From contig CAYVUV010000048.1 of the NCBI GenBank assembly GCA_964455095.1, forward strand, positions 1-28,859: DNA of 28,859 nt, written 5' to 3'. This stretch comes from CAYVUV01 sp964455095 (GTDB lineage Bacteria; Desulfobacterota; Binatia; HRBIN30; CADEER01). The position numbers and the translations under genes are program-made. Shown piece by piece: positions 22,421 through 28,859 of the stretch (position 1 is the stretch's first letter; each line of letters opens with the position of its first letter). A model generated the notes under the pieces. It did no database searches and was not told where the DNA came from. It saw nothing but the letters and a program-made list of their open reading frames with translations.

Positions 22421-23997
22421 TACTGCGTGCCGAGGGAGGTGATCAGGAGGCTGGCAAACGGACTCTCCTGCCCGCCGGCGTCGCGCACGGTGACGAAGAA
22501 CTCGAACTCGGTCGTGACGCAGGGCGGCGCGTCGCAGGAGAAGCCATCGTTGAAGTTGAGGCTGATCGTTCCCTCGCCCATGGCCGGGACGATGGGGTCG
22601 TCGTTGAGCGGGAAGAGATTGCCCCGGTCGTCGCGGGCGGTGACGCGGTAGCCGTTGGCGTTGCCGTCGCGGTCGCGGAAGTCGAACGCGAGGACGTACG
22701 GCTCGCCGAGGCCGACGGTGCATTCCGGCTCGTCGTTGCACGTGATTCGCGTCACCACCGGCACGGTGGAATTGGCGCGCAAACACCAGGAGACCAGAGT
22801 CCCCACGTCGCGAGCCGCTTCGTCCGCGACCGTCAGCCGCCACGTCCCGGCGAGGGACTGTCCGGCGAGATCGCCGAGGAAGCCGTCGGGGATGATGCCA
22901 CCGCCGAGCGCGGGATCGTGCTGGCTGCAGACGAAGCTGGCGAAGCGCGCCGCGTTGTCGTCGAAGGTGCACGAGATGTTGTCGCCGCCGCAGTCGCCCG
23001 CTGCGGGCCGGTCGACCAGAACGACGGTAGTGTTGGTGGTGACATGCGTCAGCGTGATCCGGAGGTCGCCGATGAAGGGGTGATCGATCTCGACCGCGAC
23101 GTCGAGATCGGCGATCGACACGTTGTCGGGGACGGTGAAGGTATTGCTCACGCCCTGCAGATTGCCGTCGGGTATGGCGAGCGGCGTCGGCAACGTGTTG
23201 CTGCAGCGGGTGACGGCGATCGGACCGACCGTGACCGTCCGCGTCGCGCTGGCGCTCGGCGTCGGTGAAGGCGGGGGTGTCTGCGTGGCCACCTGTGTCG
23301 CCGTGCGGGTGACGGTTGCGGGCGGTGGTTGGGTCTGCGTCACCGTCGGCGTGTTGGTCGCGACGACGTCGGTCGCTGTCGCGGTCGGGGTGTTGGTGGG
23401 TGTCGAGGGGGTTATCGGTGTCGCCGAAGAGGTCGAGGTCGGCGCGGCGGATCGTGTCGGCGTCGGCGAGACGGCCGGCGTGCTGCTCGGCGATGGAACG
23501 GAGGTCGCCGTCGCCGTCAGACTCGGTGTGAACGACGGCGCCGGAGACGCGGATCCCGTCGCGGTGGCGGTGTGACTGGGCGCCGAGGATGGCGACGCCG
23601 TGGGCGTCGAGGTCCGGGTCGGGGTCGACTCTGGCATGGTGGGGGTGCGGGTCGGTGTGGACGCAGCAGCGGTTGCCGTCGCGGTGGCGGTGGTAGTCAC
23701 GGACGCGGCCGGCGTCGTGGTCGGCTCGGCGAGCGGCCCCTCGAAGATGCGCGCAAAGGTGGCGGCGAGGTCGTCGCCGAGCACGAAGCCGTCGCGGTTG
23801 GCGTCGGCGCCGTCGTTGGCGGGCTGGCCGGCGAGAATGCGCAGGAGCGCCGGCACGTCGGCGGCCGAGACGCGCCGGTCGCGGTTGCTGTCGCCCGGGT
23901 CGAGGGCGCGCGCCGGTGCCGCGGCGAGGAGGGCGAGTGCGACGGCGGCCATCCCGAACCGAACCGCGCGCCGCGACGGGCTTCGCATAACGCGCAT
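22420..23997 (-). CDS. Secreted protein: dockerin-like repeat, Thr/Pro/Ser linker, P-domain
   Basis: The 525-residue exported protein has, in order: a signal peptide (hydrophobic about 16-27, cleavage near PARA-L); a dockerin-like Ca2+-binding duplication (33-86, DSNRDRRVSAADVPALLRIL and DANRDGFVLGDDLAATFARI); a Thr/Pro/Ser/Ala linker (about 90-255); a proprotein-convertase P-domain (about 275-408, with NTFTVPDN, DLDVAVEIDHPFIGDLRITL and LAGTWRLTVADEAARDVGTL); and a C-terminal beta domain with two Cys pairs. P-domains normally accompany subtilisin-like proteases, but no protease domain is present here, so an adhesive or structural role is likely. No sorting motif is seen at the C-terminus (SLLITSLGTQ). 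It starts 12 nt after the stop of the 1065-residue protein gene, so the two are probably one operon. ATG 23988 is an alternative start. Confidence 0.88.
   Translation of the reverse strand: MRVMRSPSRRAVRFGMAAVALALLAAAPARALDPGDSNRDRRVSAADVPALLRILAGQPANDGADANRDGFVLGDDLAATFARIFEGPLAEPTTTPAASVTTTATATATAAASTPTRTPTMPESTPTRTSTPTASPSSAPSHTATATGSASPAPSFTPSLTATATSVPSPSSTPAVSPTPTRSAAPTSTSSATPITPSTPTNTPTATATDVVATNTPTVTQTQPPPATVTRTATQVATQTPPPSPTPSASATRTVTVGPIAVTRCSNTLPTPLAIPDGNLQGVSNTFTVPDNVSIADLDVAVEIDHPFIGDLRITLTHVTTNTTVVLVDRPAAGDCGGDNISCTFDDNAARFASFVCSQHDPALGGGIIPDGFLGDLAGQSLAGTWRLTVADEAARDVGTLVSWCLRANSTVPVVTRITCNDEPECTVGLGEPYVLAFDFRDRDGNANGYRVTARDDRGNLFPLNDDPIVPAMGEGTISLNFNDGFSCDAPPCVTTEFEFFVTVRDAGGQESPFASLLITSLGTQ
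23233..23730 (-). repeat. Low-complexity Thr/Pro/Ser-coding repeat
   Basis: This segment encodes residues about 90-255 of the P-domain protein, a degenerate run of units like TPTRTPT, TATATAT and SPTPS. The DNA is rich in short repeated ACC/CCG/ACG words, which makes the antisense frame read as Val/Gly-rich. Such linkers separate surface domains, may be glycosylated, and are prone to length change by recombination or slippage. Confidence 0.75.
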
Positions 23998-24009
23998 CGG
24001 CCCCGGAAC

Positions 24010-27000
24010 TTAGCGGGTGAAGGTCGACGATCGGGTGCCGCTGCCGATCGAGCCCTCGATGAGGGTCATGAAGCGTCCGTCGACGATGGCGTTCAATGTG
24101 AACGACGAGGGGACCGGCGGGTCGCCGCAGCCTTTGAAGTAGACGACGGTGACGGTGTAGGTCCCGGTCGGCGCCAGGCCGGTCGGCCAGAAGATGTTCT
24201 CGCGCGGCGACGAGGTGGTGCCCGAGCAGCCGGCGTTGGCGTCGACGTCGAGCCGGCCGCCGCTGGCCGACGAGGTGTGGTTATAGAAGATCTCCTCGCC
24301 GTTCGGGTCGGTGACGTGCAGGTCGAGGTCGTTGGTGTCGTCCCACACCAGCGTGATCTGTACGTCGCCGCTGCCCAGCACGGTCAGCGGGAAGGCGTTG
24401 CTGGCGACGCCATCGACGGTGACGACCACGGTGATCATCCCGGAGGCCTCATCCGGAATGGTGGCGAGCACCTCGGTGTTGCTCCACACCGCCAGCGGCG
24501 AGGCGGTGCCGCCGATCGTCACCATGCTCGAGCCCTGCTCCTCGCCGAAGCCGTCGCCGACGATGCGGATGTTGCTGCCGGCGCTGGCGGGCGAGGGGAA
24601 GATCGAGGTGATGATCGGCGCGCCGCCCGCGGTCACGGTGACCGTGTCGGTCGCCATGTTGCCGGAGCCGTCGAAGCCGGTGGCGGTGATGACGATGCTG
24701 CGATTGCTGATGCCGGTGAGCTCCTGCGCGCTCTTGACGGTGAAGGACGTCAAACGCGTCGCCTGCGGGAGCGGCATCGGCAGCATCAGCTCGGACGGCG
24801 TCGGCCCGCTGGCGACGGCCGCGCCGGTCGCCTCGACGCGCACACTCGCCACGCCGGTGTCGCCCATCTGATTGTCGGTCAACCGCACCGAGATCTGCAC
24901 CGTGTCGCCGGCGCGCACGCGGCCGCCATTCTGCGGCGCCTGGATCATGACCACCGGCGGCACGGTCTCGACCTGCTTGATGCGCAGGGTTTTCTCGGCG
25001 ACGCCTTTGTTCCCCGATCCGTCGAAAGCTTCGGCGGTGAGCTTGATCGTGTGCTGCTGGAAACCGGAGCGCTTGATCTTGAGGGTGAACGCGCGCTCGC
25101 ATGATTCCTCGAGATCCGTGCAGGGGAACTCCTGCTCGGCCTCTTCCACGCCATCGCCTTCGGCGCGCAGCACCAGGCGGGTCACGAAATCGAGGTCCTC
25201 GGCGCTGACAGTGATCGCGACCGAGTCGCCGGGATCCACCGTGGTGCTCGACACTCCGAGCGTCACGCGCGGGGCGGTTTCATCAGTGACCGTGATCGTG
25301 ACGGCGTTGCTCTTGATCTGTCTGCCGCCGGTCGTGATCGATACGGTCACTTGCGCAGTGCCGGGAAGGACGCCTTTGAAGAACCCCACGTCTCCGCTTG
25401 AGTAGAGAAACTCGAGCGCGGCCGAATCGGAAGCCCACTCGCGCGTGATCCTGCGTGGCAAGACCACGCCGCTCGGCAGCGCCATCAGGGTGCAATTGGT
25501 GCGCTGCATGTCCTCGGCAAGCTCCAGGGAGGTCTTGTCGCAGGAGAGTTGCAGGCCGGTCACGTCGCCGTTGGTAATTTCCAGCTGTCGCTCTTCCTCG
25601 GCCAATAGCGGTCCGACCTGGGCGGATACACTGAAGAACCCAGGCTGGGTATCGGGTGCAAGCAGTTGGTGCACGTCCCCCAGGATTGGAGCGAGGTTCA
25701 CCTGGAAATCATGATCGCCGCCGTTGTCATCGAACCTGACAGAGGCCCCGCATAGGCTCACGCCTCGGGTGGCCAGGTTGAGCAGCGCGAGAGGTTTCGC
25801 CCGGTTCGGGTCGACGCCGAGGAGCTCCGGTTGGATGCGCGTCGGGACGGTATTGGAGACAATTCGGACTACGGTGCGGGACAAGTTGATCCTGATCGCT
25901 CCGCACAGACCCGGGAAGTTGCCCAGGCTGGCTACGGCCACACCATCGGACCGGACCTCGAGCGAGACGATCGTCTGCCGGCCGTCCGACAATGTGACGG
26001 CGAGACCGGTGCTGAACGAATCGAACCGGGCGCCCTCGATCTCGACCGTACCGCCCGCGGTGGGAAAGCGCCGCAGCCGATCTTGCGAATCGCGGAAGCG
26101 CAGGGCGGTGATGATCGGCGTGAGCGGGTCGTTCGCTGCGATGAGTATGCCGCCGATGATGGCGACACCGGTGCCGATCGCGATGGCGACAGGTGGAATC
26201 GACGCCGCGCCGGTGGCGGCCGCCTGCGCGACGCCGGCGACGACGCGAATGGTGCGCGGAAAGTTGCGCGCGATGGCCGGAAGCGTCTGTGCCCCGCCGC
26301 CCCCCTCGCCACTGGCGAGCAGCGCCAGGTCGGCGATCAAGGCGCGCAATTGCTCGGCGGTGCCCGACGACTCGAAGGCCGTGTCGAAAAAGGCGCGATC
26401 CTCGGTCGTGAAGTCGGGATCGGCGAGCAGGGCGGCGAGATCGGCTGTGATCTCGGCGCGGCTGCGCACGATCTGGGCGCGGATCATTTCGGTGTCGTCG
26501 CCGTAGAGCGACGAGAGATCGAGCGCCAGGAAGCGCTCGAAGGCGGTGTCGAGCAGCGTGAAGGTGTCGGCCAAGGTGTCGAGCTGCCCGATCGGTGCCG
26601 TCGGCTCGATCGTCAGCGGCTCTGCAAACCCTTCCAACTCGTCGTTGGAGACCACGACGTCGGCGACTCCCGCCGCGAGCGCAGGCACGACGACGACGAC
26701 GGTATCGGGTGGAACGACCTCGACGATCTCCGCCTCCGCGCCGCCGATCCTGACGTGCAGGACATCGTCCGGGTCGCCGAAGTTGACCCCGGTGATGCGC
26801 ACCGTCGAAAACGGCCCGATGCCGCCGGTCCCGTCGGAGACCACCGCCGTGACCCGCGGCGCGTGCGGTGCCACCGAGCAGACGCCGAACAGACACCGGG
26901 CCGTGCACGCGATGTCGGCCGCGGTTGTTGTTCCGTCGCGGTCGCAGTCGTCGTTGTCGCAGGCACCCGCGGTTTGCAGCGCGCGCGTCGACGCGACGAC

Positions 27001-27207
27001 ATCGGCCGCGGAAAATCCGCCGCTACAGTCGACGTCGCCCCTCTGCGACGGGGTCTGGGCGCGTACGGGCGCCGAGGTCAGGGTGGCGGCGAGCAGGAAC
27101 GCCAGGGCGCGGCTGCCAGACCAATGGGGGCGTTGACCTCGGCCTGTCCGGCCCCGAAATGAACGACGGTTGCCCCCCACGCAGTTCGATCCTACCCCGG
27201 GCCGCAT
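24010..27207 (-). CDS. Large secreted mosaic protein: dockerin-like, IPT/TIG, Ig-like, DUF2135 domains
   Basis: The 1065-residue protein has a long basic leader and a hydrophobic core (33-47) with probable cleavage after PVRA (residue 50). A dockerin-like Cys-containing repeat follows (57-110, GDVDCSGGFSAADVVASTRA and CDRDGTTTAADIA), then an IPT/TIG domain (about 116-200), a helical region (205-300), a Gly/Ala/Ile-rich hydrophobic stretch (335-357), and an IPT-like domain (363-450). Ig-like domains (about 545-860), another IPT/TIG (863-943) and a C-terminal DUF2135/YfaP-like domain (945-1040, LVWDDTNDLDLHVTDPNGEE) complete it. All known relatives of these modules are binding or structural, so a cell-surface or matrix protein is likely. 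It is first in an operon with the P-domain protein. The ATG at 27207 lacks a good ribosome site; GTG at codon 10 is possible. Confidence 0.85.
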   Translation of the reverse strand: MRPGVGSNCVGGNRRSFRGRTGRGQRPHWSGSRALAFLLAATLTSAPVRAQTPSQRGDVDCSGGFSAADVVASTRALQTAGACDNDDCDRDGTTTAADIACTARCLFGVCSVAPHAPRVTAVVSDGTGGIGPFSTVRITGVNFGDPDDVLHVRIGGAEAEIVEVVPPDTVVVVVPALAAGVADVVVSNDELEGFAEPLTIEPTAPIGQLDTLADTFTLLDTAFERFLALDLSSLYGDDTEMIRAQIVRSRAEITADLAALLADPDFTTEDRAFFDTAFESSGTAEQLRALIADLALLASGEGGGGAQTLPAIARNFPRTIRVVAGVAQAAATGAASIPPVAIAIGTGVAIIGGILIAANDPLTPIITALRFRDSQDRLRRFPTAGGTVEIEGARFDSFSTGLAVTLSDGRQTIVSLEVRSDGVAVASLGNFPGLCGAIRINLSRTVVRIVSNTVPTRIQPELLGVDPNRAKPLALLNLATRGVSLCGASVRFDDNGGDHDFQVNLAPILGDVHQLLAPDTQPGFFSVSAQVGPLLAEEERQLEITNGDVTGLQLSCDKTSLELAEDMQRTNCTLMALPSGVVLPRRITREWASDSAALEFLYSSGDVGFFKGVLPGTAQVTVSITTGGRQIKSNAVTITVTDETAPRVTLGVSSTTVDPGDSVAITVSAEDLDFVTRLVLRAEGDGVEEAEQEFPCTDLEESCERAFTLKIKRSGFQQHTIKLTAEAFDGSGNKGVAEKTLRIKQVETVPPVVMIQAPQNGGRVRAGDTVQISVRLTDNQMGDTGVASVRVEATGAAVASGPTPSELMLPMPLPQATRLTSFTVKSAQELTGISNRSIVITATGFDGSGNMATDTVTVTAGGAPIITSIFPSPASAGSNIRIVGDGFGEEQGSSMVTIGGTASPLAVWSNTEVLATIPDEASGMITVVVTVDGVASNAFPLTVLGSGDVQITLVWDDTNDLDLHVTDPNGEEIFYNHTSSASGGRLDVDANAGCSGTTSSPRENIFWPTGLAPTGTYTVTVVYFKGCGDPPVPSSFTLNAIVDGRFMTLIEGSIGSGTRSSTFTR

Positions 27208-27388
27208 AGCACCAGCGATGCGGGGAGGGGAAGTAAATTTGGTGCCCGTCCGGGTCTTCGCAGGGGGCGTTCCTTCGGATCAGCGCCGGATTCTGATTGA
27301 CTGTTTGTTCGCATGTGTGTGCAAGTCGGTATCTGAGAGTTCTGACCACATCCGAGACGGTCTGAGTCTTTCGCCTTGGGGGGGTGCT
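27208..27388. promoter_or_regulatory. Divergent intergenic region between two secreted-protein genes
   Basis: This 181-nt gap drives the minus-strand mosaic-protein operon and the plus-strand beta-helix gene. It is less GC-rich than its surroundings. TTGACT at 27297-27302 could be a -35 element for the plus strand, but no good -10 lies at 16-18 nt. A run of seven G (27378-27384) ends 4 nt before the plus-strand ATG and acts as its ribosome site. Confidence 0.4.
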
Positions 27389-28859
27389 ATGGCGCAGGGT
27401 CACGTGCGGTGCGTTCTCGTCTCGAACGGGCGCTACCGGCGGTCCGCATGGCGCGTGCTGGGGGCCGTTTTGCAGGTCCTGGCGGCGATCGCGTTCCTCG
27501 GCGGACGCACTCCGGCGACGGCGGCGACGGTCATGAACAACAACGACGCTGGCGCCGGCTCGCTGCGCGCCTTGATTGCGGCCGCCGGGTCCGGCGACAC
27601 GATCGACTTCCACCCCAGCGTGACGGGCACGATCGCGCTCACCACCGGCGTACTGAACATCACTCAACCGCTGACCATCACGGGCCCGGGCGCCGCGGTG
27701 CTGACCATCAGCGGCAGCAATGTGAGCGGGCTGTTCCAGACTTCCTCCTCGGGAGCGCTCACCATCTCCGGCCTCACGCTCAGCGACGGCATCGCCACGT
27801 TTGGTGGCGCCATCGAGAACGTCGACGGCTCGGTGGACATCTCCGACTGCGTGCTGCGCGACAACACCGCCACGGCTTTCGGCGGCGCGATCGACAACGG
27901 CGGCACACTCACCGTGTCGAACACGACCTTCATCAACAACGACGGCAATAGCGAGGGTGGCGGAATCGCGCACGGTGCCGGCACCTCGACGATTTCCGAT
28001 GCGCAATTCATCGGCAACCAAGCCGATACCGGGGCCGGCATCTTCAGCAACGACGGGAGCGTGATCATCACGCGGACGACCTTCGATGGGAACATCGCCG
28101 CGGGTCTGGGCAGTGGCGGCGGTGTGCATCACAACGGGGGTGCTCTCGCCATCACCGACAGCACGTTCAAGAACAACACCGCTTTCTATGGCGGCGGCAT
28201 CTTCGTCAACCACGCCACCGCCACGATCGAGCGCAGCACGTTCTCGAACAACACCGCCGGGCTCGACGGCGGCGCCATCTGGGGACCGAACGACACCGGA
28301 ACCTTGACGATCACCAACTGTACCGTCAGCAACAACACCGCGCTGTACGTCGGCGGAGTCCATGCCCGCTTCACGACCACCATCTCCAGCTCCACCATCG
28401 CCGACAACGAAGGGACGAGCCCGAACGACCCCCTGGCGGGCAACCTGGCGATCTCGGGTCTGGGGCCGACGACCGTCGAGAACACTCTCGTGGCCGGCGG
28501 CATACCCAAGAACTGCTTCATCGAATCGACGGCGATGTACGCGTCCGCCGGGCACAACCTCGACACCGGCTCGACGTGCGATTTCACCGCCGCCGGTGAT
28601 TTCAGCAACGCGACCGCCGGTCTCGACGTGCTGGCCAACTACGGCGGACCGACGTTCACGCGCGCCCTGCTCGGCAACAGCACGGGCAACAACGGCGGCA
28701 ACCCGGCCACTTGTCCTACCACCGATCAGCGCGGCGTCGCGCGCCCGATCGGCAGCGCCTGCGACATCGGCGCCTTCGAGGGGCAATGTGGCGACGGCAA
28801 TCCGGATCCGGGCGAGGTCTGCGACGACGGCAACGCGACCAACGGCGACGGATGCGACG
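27389..28859 (+). CDS. Secreted Pmp-like beta-helix surface protein with start of a Cys-rich repeat (3' end outside window)
   Basis: The frame from ATG 27389 runs 490 codons to the window edge without a stop. A basic N-terminus and hydrophobic segment ending TPATAATV form a signal peptide. Next comes an N-terminal beta-helix cap with NNNDAGAGSLRALIAAAGSG, similar to the SLR.AI motif of choice-of-anchor/Pmp-like proteins. About eight coils with alternating GGAI-type and FxxN-type motifs follow, then a cap with NYGGPTFTRALLGNS and DQRGVARPIGSACDIGAFEG, typical of choice-of-anchor Q domains. The visible end, CGDGNPDPGEVCDDGNATNG, is the start of the Cys-rich repeat seen in myxobacterial and related surface proteins. 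It is probably an outer-surface adhesin or matrix component. The start is supported by a G-run ribosome site 4 nt upstream. Divergent from the mosaic-protein operon. Confidence 0.88.
   Translation, partial: MAQGHVRCVLVSNGRYRRSAWRVLGAVLQVLAAIAFLGGRTPATAATVMNNNDAGAGSLRALIAAAGSGDTIDFHPSVTGTIALTTGVLNITQPLTITGPGAAVLTISGSNVSGLFQTSSSGALTISGLTLSDGIATFGGAIENVDGSVDISDCVLRDNTATAFGGAIDNGGTLTVSNTTFINNDGNSEGGGIAHGAGTSTISDAQFIGNQADTGAGIFSNDGSVIITRTTFDGNIAAGLGSGGGVHHNGGALAITDSTFKNNTAFYGGGIFVNHATATIERSTFSNNTAGLDGGAIWGPNDTGTLTITNCTVSNNTALYVGGVHARFTTTISSSTIADNEGTSPNDPLAGNLAISGLGPTTVENTLVAGGIPKNCFIESTAMYASAGHNLDTGSTCDFTAAGDFSNATAGLDVLANYGGPTFTRALLGNSTGNNGGNPATCPTTDQRGVARPIGSACDIGAFEGQCGDGNPDPGEVCDDGNATNGDGCD
27803..28408 (+). 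repeat. About eight GGAI...FxxN beta-helix repeats
   Basis: Repeats of roughly 22-26 residues alternate a GGAI/GGGI/GGV element with an STFxNN element: GGAIENVDGSVDISDCVLRD, GGAIDNGGTLTVSNTTFINN, GGGIAHGAGTSTISDAQFIG, GAGIFSNDGSVIITRTTFDG, GGGVHHNGGALAITDSTFKN, GGGIFVNHATATIERSTFSN, a GGAIWGPN unit, and a final GGVHARF unit. The paired motifs resemble the GGAI/FxxN repeats of chlamydial polymorphic membrane proteins. Confidence 0.8.

Noticed and set aside
20999..22651. A 550-codon plus-strand frame over the aldehyde dehydrogenase gene
   Set aside because: The minus strand encodes a complete aldehyde dehydrogenase with all catalytic residues; the plus frame is its mirror and runs across an intergenic gap.
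23123..23575. A Val/Gly/Ala-rich plus-strand frame that looks like a membrane protein
   Set aside because: It is the reverse complement of the Thr/Pro/Ser linker; ACC and ACG codons read backwards give Gly/Val/Arg. No independent support.
25831..27162. Long plus-strand frame and its minus-strand neighbour at 25727-26908
   Set aside because: Both are shadows of the 1065-residue secreted protein, whose IPT, Ig-like and DUF2135 motifs fix the true frame.
27023..28786. A 587-codon minus-strand frame at the right end
   Set aside because: It runs through the divergent promoter region and is antisense to the repeat-containing surface protein, whose signal peptide, repeats and Cys motif are clear on the plus strand.
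1..28859. CRISPR arrays, tRNA or rRNA genes, insertion-sequence transposases, riboswitches
   Set aside because: No regularly spaced repeats, cloverleaf-like sequences, rRNA stretches, transposase motifs or recognisable riboswitch elements were seen.

Overview
The window is GC-rich, about two-thirds G+C or more by eye, and densely coding. The gene content suggests a deltaproteobacterial-type lineage, for example Candidatus Binatia/Desulfobacterota or Myxococcota. The hints are an F420-type LLM oxidoreductase, secreted proteins with dockerin-like repeats and long Thr/Pro/Ser linkers, IPT/TIG and DUF2135 domains, a Pmp-like beta-helix surface protein, and the start of a Cys-rich repeat ending in DDGN..NGDGCD. 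This placement is inference; no rRNA or tRNA lies in the window.

Positions 1-4530 form a potassium/cation locus. On the minus strand lie a 27-residue membrane microprotein, kdpF and kdpA (cut by the window start). Divergently on the plus strand lie a small membrane-anchored protein and a CPA2/Kef-type cation:proton antiporter with a C-terminal Usp-like region. A good -24/-12 (sigma-54) match sits just upstream of the microprotein. An inverted pair of about 35-bp hairpin repeats (REPIN/MITE-like) ends the antiporter gene and faces the next one. Positions 4549-6842 hold a minus-strand pair: an AlgB/NtrC-type sigma-54 response regulator without a neighbouring kinase, and an LLM-class oxidoreductase. 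A secreted S1/P1-type nuclease follows at 6987-7946.

Positions 8035-19700 are a surface-polysaccharide locus. A tightly packed seven-gene minus-strand operon, read from 17639 down to 8035, encodes a SAM methyltransferase, an asparagine-synthase-type amidotransferase, two GT4 glycosyltransferases, an (alpha/alpha)-toroid protein of unknown function, a second amidotransferase and a WbaP/WcaJ-like initiating sugar-phosphate transferase. A divergent GT2 glycosyltransferase and a polysaccharide deacetylase flank it. Both amidotransferases keep the Cys nucleophile and the PP-loop but lack the usual Glu of the NGE glutamine-site motif. No flippase, polymerase or export gene is present.

Positions 19724-22300 hold a patatin-like phospholipase with a near-consensus -24/-12 promoter and an upstream dyad, then a convergent aldehyde dehydrogenase. 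From 22420 to the end the window encodes large secreted proteins: a dockerin-like/TP-linker/P-domain protein, a 1065-residue IPT/Ig/DUF2135 mosaic and, divergently, a partial beta-helix protein with about eight GGAI...FxxN repeats.

The most interesting points are the two putative sigma-54 promoters with an AlgB-like activator in the same window, the Kdp-linked microprotein, the paired amidotransferases with an altered glutamine site next to an uncharacterised toroid protein, and the secreted dockerin/P-domain and Pmp-like proteins.
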